DNA of 64,000 nt from Strigamia acuminata (GCA_949358305.1 OX442317.1:4778186-4842185), one strand, 5' to 3'; positions 35,380 through 48,525 are shown, numbered from the stretch's first letter. Numbers and translations are program-made. The notes: generated by a model not told the origin, from the letters alone.

Positions 35380-37671
35380 TTATCCGATCCACGAGCCAAC
35401 CATGATGGCAGTTGTTAACAGGATGGATGTCCAGGCGTAGCCCCGGATGGCTACGGCGTCGTTGCACAAGTTGGTGTTGCAAACACAAACGTTGCGAGTG
35501 AAAGCTTTCGTTACAGTTCTTTTACATTCGCCCGATAGAGAAGTGTTGTCCCTGTAGCAGTTTCGGTGGAAATGTTCCAATATCCCTACAAGTAAACAAC
35601 GTAGCTTAGTTTATGAAATGAATGATTACAATTCAACATCAACAACAATTCACACCCATGGATCGAGTTTGGCTGAACAGAGTTCCAATATTCACTTGGA
35701 TGGAGTTGGGTTCACACCAAAATGTGATGCGAAACAATGGAATGCTACAGACTGCTGACATTATTTAATGAACTCCAATCCGAATCCAACCGTCGAATCG
35801 AGTTGTGGGAATTCGATTGACGAACGGAGTTGTTGGGCACACGGATCTAGATCCGTGAACGGAGTTCAGTGTTCGCATCAATCTTCGGATGAGATCCAAA
35901 AGCTTGGTGCGAACATGGTATAACTCAGTTCATTTGAGGATCTCAACCCCTGCTTCCTAACTGTTAGTTTTTAGTATATTAATATTGTTAATTTACATTA
36001 CAACCATAATGTCGGTATGTATCTTGTTTAGTTTAGTCATTTCATTTGCTCGTGTCACCTGGTGAGAATTTCTGTAAGTGTATATTCTGTATTATTTCTT
36101 TATTTCTGTTTCACCTGTATGTGAAGCTAACTGTGAATTTACCTCATAGTTTACTTAGGTGTTTTTGGTTCACTCCAAATATAGGTGGCTTATGGTAAAG
36201 ATGTCATATTCCTGTGTTAATTAATTTGTTTCTTCACCACTGCAAATATGGATATTCTAACACTACAAGTATACACTTTTAAAATCTGTGCTCGCACCCG
36301 TTACCACGTAGTTCTGCGTTACTACCGTGCCCCCCCCTGTATCTCTTTTTTTATGTATATATATATTAAACATTTTTCTGAAGTAGCCTCGCACCACCAG
36401 AAAACCTATCTTGCACCACCGGTTAAGAACTGCTGATGTAGGTGTATTCTGATTTATACTTTCCTCAAGGGAAAACTAAATTACACCAACATGGGTTATG
36501 GGTCCAGGAAGCTTCCACTTTGAGAAATAACATAGTTAACTTCCTGCCTAAACATTGCACAACGTTTAATTAATGCCCATATTTCAGTGTTCAATTCATT
36601 AATAACCTTGCATAATGACATTTTTATGTTTCTTAAATAATTACCCTAAGTGATGGTTCTAGGTATCTTGCGTAACTTTGTTTCTATCAGGATGACAACA
36701 TAGGCTTTTATTACATAATACAAAAGCTGTTTGTACAGATTTGAAGTCATCGGGTAAATTTTCGCTAAGGAAATGTGTTAAAATGCTCATCTCAGTTTCC
36801 AGAGAACCAATTTTCCCCATTTAAACATCTCTAAAAACGTGGTGCGTAGAATCGAAGAAATACGTTAATTTAATAGCGCAACAAACACCGATCTTATCAA
36901 ATGTGTCGTTAACAGTTCAATGTAAATTGTGGGACTTGTTTGATGGATGGACAATTGACTATTATTAATATTGGCGTAATGTTTATGTGGCAATATATTA
37001 TTGCTGTGGTGTGTTGCCACTAGAGCGGCGCCACTAGGTCATGGCGCTGGAGATGGCCATCAATTAATAAATTTACTGTATTTAAACGAGCACTTTATCC
37101 TTGAAATACATGGATTGTGCAATCAATTTTGATATTTGATTTTCTATGCATGATTTTGCATTTCCAGTAAACGATTTAATTGTGAAATTGAATCGTTTAC
37201 CAAGCACATCAAATCCATAGTTCACGTACGACATAAACCGTGCATTGTAAATATTTCACAAGCGTGTGTTGGTTGAGCAACATTGTGACACGGAGACTCA
37301 CGAAGGAATAATGAAAAAAAAAAAACTGAAATCCCAAAAAAAAAAAAAAAAAAAAAAAAAATTATTTTATATAAAAATTCACCATTATTATCCCACGACG
37401 AGACTCGTTCGCATCCGTAATCGCATTCAGTTAACTGAATTGCATTGGTGCGCAGATTGTCAGTCGTACAGTATTCCTCGGTCCTGTTGTCCTTAGGAGA
37501 GAAGTGACAAACATAGCAGTTAATTTTCTCCTGATATGCTGCAAAAACAAACAAATATCACTCGATACAAAACAAATAACTCAACACGAATTGGCACCAA
37601 CCTGGTAATACTAGACTAAAGAAAACTAGACCGATTACTGGAACTACGGTTGCGGACAGAGGCGCCATCAT
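35380..37671 (-). CDS. Ly6/three-finger GPI-anchored protein 2
   Basis: Three exons: 37602-37671 (signal peptide, ATVVPVIGLVFFSLVLP), 37383-37538, 35380-35585, both introns phase 1; 143 aa. Ten cysteines in Ly6 order: CYVC, YC, EC, GC, NC, EC, CVC, LCN. The C-terminus (YAWTSILLTTAIMVGSW) is a typical hydrophobic GPI signal. Exon plan and phases are identical to the convergent gene at 31988-34498, and both share CYVCH near the start, so the two are local paralogs in inverted orientation. A run of more than 20 A/T bases lies just inside intron 2 (37336-37360). The donor after exon 1 is GTTGGT, a weaker site than the others. Confidence 0.9.
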
Positions 37672-39296
37672 ACACGTTTCGCATTCACCTGCAATGGACA
37701 AAACCGTATCATCAGTAAAACTCAAAAATCGGACAACAGGTATACTGCGCGTGCATGGGCGGGTCCTAATCGATACTCAGGAGCCGGAGCTGGCGGTTAC
37801 TATGACGACCTGTCTGTCGGTTCCAAGGGTTCATGACACCCAATAATACTCGATTCGATGATTTCATTCATATTTTGACATGAAATTCATCATTTTTCGA
37901 ATTATTAGCACCAAAAACGAGGAAAAAATTGAAAATATCATTGTTTTCTACGTCAGAAAATTTTTATAACGTATTGTTGACCCGTCCGAACGCCATTACA
38001 ATGGCGGTTGTTATGGAAACGACGGTAAACAATGACTGTCTATGTTTAATTTATTAATGTACGCCATTAGAGAAGGAAAAAAAAAACAAGCTTTCATCCA
38101 TTTCATTAAAACTCCAAATGACGTAATTAATTCTGCCTGGTCAAAACCAGATTTTGTTGAGTGTCTCAACGTCCAGCGGACGTTAAACGGACCATCCTTC
38201 AACACAAGAGCAGCACTTAGCCTTTAATTAAACCTAACGTCACGATAAACATGCACATACATAGCGAGAGAGTCGAAAGGTTAAATCGGGTTATTAAATC
38301 GACAAGAAGCTAAAAATAGAGGGCGAAATAAGACGTGAATTTCACTCACAAGTCTCACGAAAATATGAAAAATATGAAGAAAAAATTAAGAAAAAAAATC
38401 ACATTCCTCGCTCGTTCGCTCCTCCGGTTGGTTTTATCCGATTATAACGAAATGAAACGTCACGATTGATCAAATGATTGCGTTTTCCCCCCCTCGAACT
38501 GCTTTTGGCAATGAAAAGCAACAACATTTTCGGTCAACTAATTCCCAGGTGGGCGCATGGACCTTGAGGAAGCGTTAAGTGTTGCGTAACTAATTATTGT
38601 TCTAAGCGTCTTGCGCAGGAAATGGTACGCGGGCATGACGGTTATCGTGTGCGACCTTTATCTGTCGAACAATGCACATCCCTCGTTGAATTTAAATTTG
38701 AAATTTACAATGGCCGGTTCGATTTTCGCGCCATTTTCCCCCATTATCGCGAATCCGAAAAAAGTGCAGTTTTCGCCGCATCGTCGATGGATGATTGAAA
38801 ATCGACTAAAAATAATCGATTTTTCGATTTTTTTGAAAATTAAAAAAAAAATTTTGTTGATATATTTGAGGGGGAATATGCTCAAGTGAACAAAGATGGC
38901 CGTGGCCCCCCTTCCCCGTGGTAAAATGATGATGGGAAGAGGAAAAAAGGGTGTGGTTGAGGTTGTAATTTTAGCGATCTCACCTATGTAAATTGAGGAT
39001 ACGGCCGCTGTTTACTCGACTTGTTTCCTGGCGATTAATAGTGTGCCCTTATCGCGGATGATGCGAAGAGGCGAGAGGGCCGTGTACGCAGATTGACGAA
39101 CGCTGAAGGAAAGCGCGGGAGTCGGGAGGGTGATGGAGTCACGTGACGTAGGTTGGGTCGTACCATTGCGCCCAAGGTCGATTAAAGGGAGAATGCGGAG
39201 AAGCAATAAACCGGTCATTTGCAAGTGCGAGTTTTGAAGTGACCGGCGGAAGTGAAGTGTGCAGATCGTTGTGGACGCGAAATATTTATGTTGGGT

Positions 39297-39335
<39 letters not shown>

Positions 39336-39774
39336 GGCTGATAAAAATGTTTCGAGTGGATGTGCTTGGTTTTCTAATGTGGATACAGGAAATGTTGATA
39401 ACCGTGTTATGGAAGGTACTTGAGATTGGGAAATAAATATTTGAGGGAGTGGATTTATGGGTTGGTGCAGTTTGGGTTGATTACGGGCCCCGATATTATG
39501 TAAAATTAAAATTTTGTCGTAAAGAATATTTAAAAAAAAATTTTTTTATTGTTTTTTTTTAAATTAGGGACCCCCAAGAGTATAAAAATTCGATTTTGGT
39601 ATTTGGTTTTTCATTTGATCGGAGTCAACTGATTGGAATTTGACTATAGTTGTTTATTTTGAAATTATAATCCGGTTGCGTGTTGATATTATGCCAGTGA
39701 TGAACAAATATGAATTTATTTTATTTTATTTTAAAATAAAATGAGAGTTTTTGCATTATTTCTAGATTTATTAA
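37672..39774. other. Intergenic, no gene recognised
   Basis: A locally GC-richer stretch at about 39000-39260 (with CACGTGACG) might be a promoter or first exon, and is followed by a roughly 30 bp poly-T at 39300-39331. Nothing else can be supported. Confidence 0.4.
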
Positions 39775-40145
39775 CAGTAGCTGCATTTAAAAATAAAAAT
39801 AAGAATTTTAGTTTAAGTGTATTTTAAGTTCTAACATTGGTTTATACAGGAAATTAAGTCATTTTTGTTTTTCAATTAAAGTAAAACAAATTTTTTTAGT
39901 TTTTGAATGCAGCTACTGACAGTGAGTTTCAAAATATTTTCGTTTGATGGCACTCAGACGGTACAGCGCCAAATTCAAAAGGACATCGAAAAGTTGATCT
40001 AACGACTGGGAATTATTTCAGAACTAAATCAATTATTTTGTCAAAACGAGTGTTTTTGAGGCATTGCGAGCTATTACAAAAATAGCGGTGTTTTTGAAGC
40101 GCTATTGATGCAAGTTTGAAATTTTTACACTTAAGGGCGCCACAG
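39775..40145. repeat. Dispersed repeat S, copy 1
   Basis: Matches 58872-59243 almost throughout, ending in TTAAGGGCGCCACA. Its first 143 bp are bounded by perfect inverted CAGTAGCTGCATT / AATGCAGCTACTG, itself MITE-like. Confidence 0.85.
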
Positions 40146-40283
40146 TCCATAGAATTCTATGGACTGTGGATAACAGCAACCATTGGGTGGTATGTTTAGA
40201 ATTAATCTTCAGCCATCCAATGACTTTGAGGTGGGAAATACAATTTGTTTATTTTAACCCTTTTTTGATAAAAAATTTCTGGT

Positions 40284-40460
40284 CGGTATCTTGATGCCTG
40301 ATTCAAACTGTGCATCGCATTCTGCACACAAAAGAAATAAAGCAACAAAATTTTGGCACCATGTTGCGTAATGAGTTTATTCGTGCACATTATTTTGGCA
40401 TTATTAGGCCTAATAATAGGCTTAAAACTGCTGAATAACGACTGAAATTAGAAAATAATT
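40284..40460. repeat. Fold-back family F, diverged arm
   Basis: Carries GGTATCTTGATGCC, TTAGGCCTAATAATAGGCTT and GAATAACGACTGAAATTAGA, as in 3279-3615 and 15492-15740. Confidence 0.65.
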
Positions 40461-41671
40461 TCCACTGAATGAATCTAGAATCAATTTGTAATTTTTATTT
40501 CAAGGAATTTATTATAGAACAGTTAAAATGTTTGTTTCAGATTAGATTTTGGAAAATTTTATTTTAGGCTTATTTTAGTCGGTCAAAATTGCTCCCGCCA
40601 CTGCTAAATTCTTGATGGCGGACGATACACTACGGAGACGGGCGCATAACATTAGGCACCGTCCTCTAATCAGCTACATACGGGTTTGAACTGGGTGGAT
40701 TTCTTCAGTTCGCGCGGAGCTATCGGGATGAAATGACCTCGCGAAAATGCTCCGTAAATTTTAACCAAAGGTTTTTATTTAATTTTTCTCTGAAAAGGTG
40801 AAAATACTTTAATTATCACGGTAAACCAACGAATTTTATAAGTGAAAAGGTCTGTAACCACAATTTTAGCGAAATTTTTTGTTTTAATCCGATTTATTAA
40901 AAAAATTTCAAAATTGTTCAAACTTTTTTGAAATTTTTTGAATTTCTTTTTAAATTTTTCGAAATCATCGTAAACAGTATAATTTACGATGATTTCAACT
41001 AGGGAAAAAACCAAATCCCACAATTTTCATCCTTTTCCCTGAACAAATGGTAGTTGGGGTTTATCATTCCATAAATATCAAACTAAACATCAAGCTAAAT
41101 ATCAAGATAAGTATCAATTTAAATATCTTCATCGCACATGCGCAGTAAATGGCTCGGTTCTAAGCCAATCACAGCTACGATAACTAAGAATCAGATTGCA
41201 TTGTGGGAACTGGGAAGAAGAGGAGGGTGATGTCTGATGTGAGGTAACGACATTTGCAGGCCGACATTTGCAGAAATCAATTGGCGCTATTTTTCAAAAT
41301 GAATCTTGGGCCATGGTGGGAAATTCAGTTTGTTTATTTTAAACTATACTATAAATGTTCCAAAATTGTTTATTTTACATCTGAATAATTTAATGAATTC
41401 TGGTATTTTTATTTTTATTTTTTACAAGCAAGCAGAACAGGCTGAAAACACATCTCGTCGCTATTTGCAGCAGTTTCATCCTCAGCCATCCACCACATTA
41501 CATTAGGAATTAATTTACGCCAGGGAAAAGTTGTAAATACGTGAACCAAGGCAAATGGAACAAAAAAAAACACGGTATGCAAACCAATTAGCTGGCTGGA
41601 AACAAACAAAAAGATAGTTAAAAAACATCTACAGTAATTTGTAGGCCAAATTCTTATTCTCGCTCCCACAC
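40461..41671. other. No gene recognised
   Basis: Diverged short matches (GGTGGGAAAT.CA.TTTGTTTATTTTAA) link 40230-40262 and 41312-41345. No convincing exon. Confidence 0.4.
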
Positions 41672-42446
41672 ACTTGAAATTACTTGTGATGACGGTGAAT
41701 GTCAAAATTAATAAAAGCATTGTAAAACAGAAACTCAGTGAGTTGAATCAATCCACTGCTTAATGAATCAGTTTGATTTTACAGTAAAAGTACCGTATTA
41801 GAATATATACACGTATATTAAAATTTTCAAAACACATTATTCTGTTAAGATTTTAGGAGTTTGGTCGTATGTATCCAGTACAGCGAGATTACGTATACAC
41901 TGTGCTCATATTTTAATATGAGCATAATCTATTTTTAAAAAGTGTCTTTTATTTATTGCTCGTGTTTTATGCAATAAACATTGCTACTGCATAAGTTGAC
42001 GCGCTTTTAAACAGTTCTAGGTTCAGTATCTTTAATATTTTAGCAGGGTTTTGAAAATGTGTGGTTTTCTAGATAATAAAAAGGTTTAAAATTTTTTCTT
42101 ATTTCTGTGCAGTCTGTAGCTAGAAAACCACGTATTTGCTAAACCCTGCTAAAATATTCAAGATATTTACTGCACTTAGAGCTATTTACAAGTGTGTCAA
42201 TATATGCCAGTATAAATGTTTCCTGCATAAAAAATTGGACAAAACAAAATACTTTTTTTCAAAAATCTCAAAACAGTAACGTATTTTTACAGAGTTTTTA
42301 AATTTTAGTAATATCTCTTAATTTTTTTTTACTGTAAAACCAAACTGATTCATTAAGTAGTGGACTGATTCAACTCACCGAGTTTTTGTTTTACAATGCT
42401 TTTATTAATTTTGACATTCACAATCATCACAAGTAATTTCACTATT
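41672..42446. mobile_element. Large inverted-repeat element with nested palindrome
   Basis: Outer arms 41672-41788 and 42322-42446 are inverted copies (sharing TTTTACAATGCTTTTATTAA), about 115 bp each. Inside, 42020-42060 and 42135-42180 form a second inverted pair around TTTTAGCAGGGTTT. No transposase is visible. Confidence 0.8.
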
Positions 42447-43192
42447 GCAAGTCTGGGAATAAACATCAATTCACTTATTTTAAATAAAAATTTTGATTGA
42501 ACAAATTTATTATAGTAAAACTACATGCAACGAATTAATGTAATGATTTGAGATGCTCCTTGTTTTGTGGTGAATCCTGCACAGCCATACTTGATTCAAA
42601 AAGTGCAGAATTGTTTAATATTAAATTGTAATAGTTGATTGGAGTATGAAAACTTTTTCAGTGCTAGTCACTATTTTTGTCAAATATTTTTATCATTAAT
42701 AAAGTTTTTGTTGATTAGTTTTATTTTTTTCTCTTTGCAGACAGCATGCTAATGAAATGAAGCTACATCATGGATCATTGGAGCTACATCGTGGATCAAT
42801 GAAGCTATAAACCTTGGTTCCGAAAGAAGATAGACACGACGACATGGACAACAGCAGCAACATTGGAAGCTAATTTTAGAACTGGACAAATGTCCAAAAT
42901 TATAATTTTATGCTAAATTATTTAATTTAATTTAATTTTTTTAAAAAAGGAATGCACTTGTAAAAAGTGAGTAATTAGCAGACGACGCTCGACAATAAGC
43001 CTCGATCGCAATTAGTTATTTGGAAAAGGCGAAGCCAGTTCCGGGGAACAGATAATAAAGTAAAGTAGCGATTAATTAAAAGGTTTTCTATACCGTGGCT
43101 AAGTAATTGTTTAGTTTGGAAGAATGACTATAAATATTGTAGTTCCAGATAAAAGTCGATAAGATAAAGAGTTTGTTTGACAAACGAAAACC

Positions 43193-43527
43193 ATGCGACC
43201 ACAAATCCTGATTGCAAATGGTCAAATGGCTGAATTCGAACAAATGGCGGGTTGGGGTTGGATGAGTCTGTTGATCGTCACACTTGTAAGTAAATCTTAG
43301 AAAATGAAGGTAAGTTCGGTTTTAAAATTAAACATGAATTAAGATGTGCTTACTGAATACTAAAATTTGAAAAGAAATTTATTATGTTATATAACATTAA
43401 GAATTTCTTTTTTAAAAATTGGGCACTTAATGGTATTTAGATTGCATTATAAATTAATTTCATTTTTTTTCTCTTTCCAGTGAAATTCCAGTTGTTTGCA
43501 TACCGATTTGTGTCTGGAACCCGGTAA
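43193..43527 (+). CDS. Possible two-exon membrane micropeptide (42 aa)
   Basis: Exon 43193-43285 begins at an ATG in good context (GAAAACCATGC) and ends at a strong donor CTT|GTAAGT, phase 0. Joining it to an acceptor at 43490-43491 (AATTCCAG|TTG) continues to a TAA at 43525-43527. The product would have a polar N-terminus with three Met-Ala/Ser repeats and one hydrophobic helix (WGWMSLLIVTLLFAYRFV). If the better acceptor ten bases upstream is used, a TGA follows at once and the peptide is 31 aa. No family is recognised. Support is only the ATG context, splice sites and the helix, so this is a candidate. Confidence 0.3.
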
Positions 43528-43659
43528 AGAAGAGCGCGCGAATGAAAACCTTAAAAAAGCTTATTTTAAAAACATAAAAAACTTTAAAAACACCTAACAT
43601 ATTTATGAAACACACCAAAAACTTTAAAAACGCCTAACATATTTTTGAAACACTCCAAA

Positions 43660-44483
43660 AACGTCGAAAAAACACCAAAAAATTCGAATACAAACATTTC
43701 GAATACAAAAAACTTCGAATACAAAAAAAACATCGAATACCGGTACACGCAAAAAAACTTCGAATACCGGTAAACGCAAAAAAACTTCGAATACCGGTAC
43801 ACGCAAAAAAACTTCGAATACCGGTACACGCAAAAACCTTCGAATACCGGTACACGCAAAAAAACTTCGAATACCGGTAAACGCAAAAAAAACTTCGAAT
43901 ACCGGTAAACGCAAAAAACTTCGAATACCGGTAAACGCAAAAAAAACTTCGAATAACAGTACACGCAAAAAACTTTGAATACCAGTACACGCAAAAAAAC
44001 TTCGAATACCGGTACACGTAAAAAAAACTTCGAATACCGGTACACGCAAAAAACCTTCGAATACCGGTACACGCAAAAACCTTCGAATACCGGTACACGT
44101 AAAAAAAACTTCGAATACCGGTACACGCAAAAAACTTCGAATACCGGTAAACGCAAAAAAAACTTTGAATACCAGTACACGCAAAAAACTTCGAATACCG
44201 GTACACGCAAAAACCTTCGAATAACGGTAAACGCAAAAAAACTTCGAATACCGGTAAACGCAAAAATCTTCGAATACTGGTAAACGCAAAAAAACTTCGA
44301 ATACTGGTAAACGCAAAAAAAACTTTGAATACCGGTACACGCAAAAAAACTTCGAATACAAACATTTCGAATACAAAAACTTCGAATAGCGGTAAACACA
44401 AAAAACTTTGAATACCGGTACACGCAAAAAAACTTCGAATACCGGTACACGCAAAAAAACTTCGAATACCGGTACACGCAAAA
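43660..44483. repeat. Roughly 27 bp minisatellite (CGAATACCGGTACACGC type)
   Basis: About 30 units of ACTTCGAATACCGGTACACG plus an A5-A8 tract, 25-28 bp because the A-run varies. Long frames exist in several phases only because the unit lacks stops; this is not evidence of a protein. Confidence 0.92.
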
Positions 44484-44790
44484 AATGCATTTTTTTCTCC
44501 CAAAAATGCATGTTTTCCTCTCGAAACTGCATTTTCCTTTCCAAAAATGCATTATTCTTTCCAAGAATGCATGTTTCTTGCCCAAAAAAGCATGTTTTCC
44601 TTCCTTAAATGTATTTTCCTATCCAAGAATGCATTTTCCTTCCCTAAATTGCATGTTTTCCTCCCTTAAATGTATTTTCCTCCCTTAAATGTATTTTCCT
44701 CCCTTAAATGTATTTTCCTATCCAAGAATGCATTTTTCTTCCCTAAATTGTATTTTTCCTCCCAAAAATTCATTTTTATTCCAAATTTAA
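44484..44790. repeat. 18-19 bp minisatellite (AAAATGCATTTTCCTTCC type)
   Basis: Around 16 variable units directly after the 27 bp array. The same two arrays in the same order recur at 57596-58110. Confidence 0.88.
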
Positions 44791-44945
44791 GAATCATTGA
44801 AAATAGTGATCCGCGAACATTAGTTGGATTGTGGATAATCGGAAGAAATAGACGGGACGTGGATACAGTTTGGATGGAAAATGAGCTGTACCCTGAGAGT
44901 GGCCCTGGCAGAAAACAGTACGAGAGATAATGTTTGAAATTGAAG

Positions 44946-47900
44946 GTTTATTCAGGTAATTTGTGTTAATTAATGTTTTATTTGTTGGTTATTAATTATT
45001 TTTTCTTTCTTTCCAGACAGCAATTGAATGTAATCTGCATGAATGAATCTGCAGAACTCCGAATTTAAGGCTAGGAATAGTTACTGGCAAAGCAAGGAAT
45101 AATCCTTTTTCTCAGTTGGCAACTGGTTAATCCCGTTTCAATGGCCCACCGGGTAAAAGTGACCACACACAATGTACAAGGCAAAAATAGACGAGGTCCT
45201 ACCAGGGTACCTCTTATATCTGTAGCACTACTGCTATCGACAGCCAACTGGTGAGTGATTTTCATGAATTGGCGCTTGCATAGCTGGAGAACCCTGTTTC
45301 TCTGCTATCATTTGACCAATGGGCAAAGTGGTTCAAAGAAAGGTGACAATCACGCATAGGTTATGAAGCCCAGAGTGACCATTATGCCGAGGAAAGAGAA
45401 CGGATTATAATATTGATTTGTCAGTGCGCTGCGCGGATTCATCAAGGCTCTCTTAGGAAGTAAACATGTTTCATCTGGTCTCTGTTCATGTTTACGGGGA
45501 GTCATGGTTAGGGTAGTGCAGGCTCTTTTAGCAGTGTGTCCAGTTGAAGGCTCGCTACAGTGCTACAGGGTGCTTTGGACGCGATGCATTCTTTGGTTGT
45601 TCTCTGCTGGAGAGTTTGTACAGCTTTGTTGCGTTGGATGGGAGGAGTTCGTGGCGAATTGCAGGTTTATTCATCAGGTAATTTGTGTTAATTAATGTTT
45701 TATTTGTTGGTTATTAATTATTTTTTCTTTCTTTCCAGACAGCAATTGAATGTAATCTGCATGAATGAATCTGCAGAACTCCGAATTTAAGGCTAGGAAT
45801 AGTTACTGGCAAAGCAAGGAATAATCCTTTTTCTCAGTTGGCAACTGGTTAATCCCGTTTCAATGGCCCACCGGGTAAAAGTGACCACACACAATGTACA
45901 AGGCAAAAATAGACGAGGTCCTACCAGGGTACCTCTTATATCTGTAGCACTACTGCTATCGACAGCCAACTGGTGAGTGATTTTCATGAATTGGCGCTTG
46001 CATAGCTGGAGAACCCTGTTTCTCTGCTATCATTTGACCAATGGGCAAAGTGGTTCAAAGAAAGGTGACAATCACGCATAGGTTATGAAGCCCAGAGTGA
46101 CCATTATGCCGAGGAAAGAGAACGGATTATAATATTGATTTGTCAGTGCGCTGCGCGGATTCATCAAGGCTCTCTTAGGAAGTAAACATGTTTCATCTGG
46201 TCTCTGTTCATGTTTACGGGGAGTCATGGTTAGGGTAGTGCAGGCTCTTTTAGCAGTGTGTCCAGTTGAAGGCTCGCTACAGTGCTACAGGGTGCTTTGG
46301 ACGCGATGCATTCTTTGGTTGTTCTCTGCTGGAGAGTTTGTACAGCTTTGTTGCGTTGGATGGGAGGAGTTCGTGGCGAATTGCAGGTTTATTCATCAGG
46401 TAATTTGTGTTAATTAATGTTTTATTTGTTGGTTATTAATTATTTTTTCTTTCTTTCCAGACAGCAATTGAATGTAATCTGCATGAATGAATCTGCAGAA
46501 CTCCGAATTTAAGGCTAGGAATAGTTACTGGCAAAGCAAGGAATAATCCTTTTTCTCAGTTGGCAACTGGTTAATCCCGTTTCAATGGCCCACCGGGTAA
46601 AAGTGACCACACACAATGTACAAGGCAAAAATAGACGAGGTCCTACCAGGGTACCTCTTATATCTGTAGCACTACTGCTATCGACAGCCAACTGGTGAGT
46701 GATTTTCATGAATTGGCGCTTGCATAGCTGGAGAACCCTGTTTCTCTGCTATCATTTGACCAATGGGCAAAGTGGTTCAAAGAAAGGTGACAATCACGCA
46801 TAGGTTATGAAGCCCAGAGTGACCATTATGCCGAGGAAAGAGAACGGATTATAATATTGATTTGTCAGTGCGCTGCGCGGATTCATCAAGGCTCTCTTAG
46901 GAAGTAAACATGTTTCATCTGGTCTCTGTTCATGTTTACGGGGAGTCATGGTTAGGGTAGTGCAGGCTCTTTTAGCAGTGTGTCCAGTTGAAGGCTCGCT
47001 ACAGTGCTACAGGGTGCTTTGGACGCGATGCATTCTTTGGTTGTTCTCTGCTGGAGAGTTTGTACAGCTTTGTTGCGTTGGATGGGAGGAGTTCGTGGCG
47101 AATTGCAGGTTTATTCATCAGGTAATTTGTGTTAATTAATGTTTTATTTGTTGGTTATTAATTATTTTTTCTTTCTTTCCAGACAGCAATTGAATGTAAT
47201 CTGCATGAATGAATCTGCAGAACTCCGAATTTAAGGCTAGGAATAGTTACTGGCAAAGCAAGGAATAATCCTTTTTCTCAGTTGGCAACTGGTTAATCCC
47301 GTTTCAATGGCCCACCGGGTAAAAGTGACCACACACAATGTACAAGGCAAAAATAGACGAGGTCCTACCAGGGTACCTCTTATATCTGTAGCACTACTGC
47401 TATCGACAGCCAACTGGTGAGTGATTTTCATGAATTGGCGCTTGCATAGCTGGAGAACCCTGTTTCTCTGCTATCATTTGACCAATGGGCAAAGTGGTTC
47501 AAAGAAAGGTGACAATCACGCATAGGTTATGAAGCCCAGAGTGACCATTATGCCGAGGAAAGAGAACGGATTATAATATTGATTTGTCAGTGCGCTGCGC
47601 GGATTCATCAAGGCTCTCTTAGGAAGTAAACATGTTTCATCTGGTCTCTGTTCATGTTTACGGGGAGTCATGGTTAGGGTAGTGCAGGCTCTTTTAGCAG
47701 TGTGTCCAGTTGAAGGCTCGCTACAGTGCTACAGGGTGCTTTGGACGCGATGCATTCTTTGGTTGTTCTCTGCTGGAGAGTTTGTACAGCTTTGTTGCGT
47801 TGGATGGGAGGAGTTCGTGGCGAATTGCAGGTTTATTCATCAGGTAATTTGTGTTAATTAATGTTTTATTTGTTGGTTATTAATTATTTTTTCTTTCTTT

Positions 47901-48525
47901 CCAGACAGCAATTGAATGTAATCTGCATGAATGAATCTGCAGAACTCCGAATTTAAGGCTAGGAATAGTTACTGGCAAAGCAAGGAATAATCCTTTTTCT
48001 CAGTTGGCAACTGGTTAATCCCGTTTCAATGGCCCACCGGGTAAAAGTGACCACACACAATGTACAAGGCAAAAATAGACGAGGTCCTACCAGGGTACCT
48101 CTTATATCTGTAGCACTACTGCTATCGACAGCCAACTGGTGAGTGATTTTCATGAATTGGCGCTTGCATAGCTGGAGAACCCTGTTTCTCTGCTATCATT
48201 TGACCAATGGGCAAAGTGGTTCAAAGAAAGGTGACAATCACGCATAGGTTATGAAGCCCAGAGTGACCATTATGCCGAGGAAAGAGAACGGATTATAATA
48301 TTGATTTGTCAGTGCGCTGCGCGGATTCATCAAGGCTCTCTTAGGAAGTAAACATGTTTCATCTGGTCTCTGTTCATGTTTACGGGGAGTCATGGTTAGG
48401 GTAGTGCAGGCTCTTTTAGCAGTGTGTCCAGTTGAAGGCTCGCTACAGTGCTACAGGGTGCTTTGGACGCGATGCATCCTTTGGTTGTTCCCTGCTGGAG
48501 AGTTTGTACAGCTTTGTTGCGTTGC
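44946..48525 (+). repeat. 722 bp tandem array, five near-identical units
   Basis: Landmarks repeat exactly every 722 bp (for example GTAATTTGTGTTAATTAATG at 44957, 45679, 46401, 47123, 47845). Units look essentially identical until small changes near the end of the last. Each holds an intron-like segment CAG|GTAATT ... TTTCTTTCTTTCCAG|ACAG and a further CTG|GTGAGT donor. Conserved frames of 63-64 codons on both strands show no recognisable protein. A diverged single copy lies at 58283-58600. Confidence 0.95.

Noticed and set aside
43584-44585. Frames up to 333 codons on the minus strand with FEVFLRVPV/CVYRYSKFF repeats
   Set aside because: They are open in three frames at once because the 27 bp minisatellite has no stops; varying A-tracts shift the frame, so no single protein is conserved.
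45071-48153. 63-64 codon frames repeated on both strands every 722 bp
   Set aside because: Identity merely reflects the tandem DNA repeat; no family resemblance and no signal peptide.
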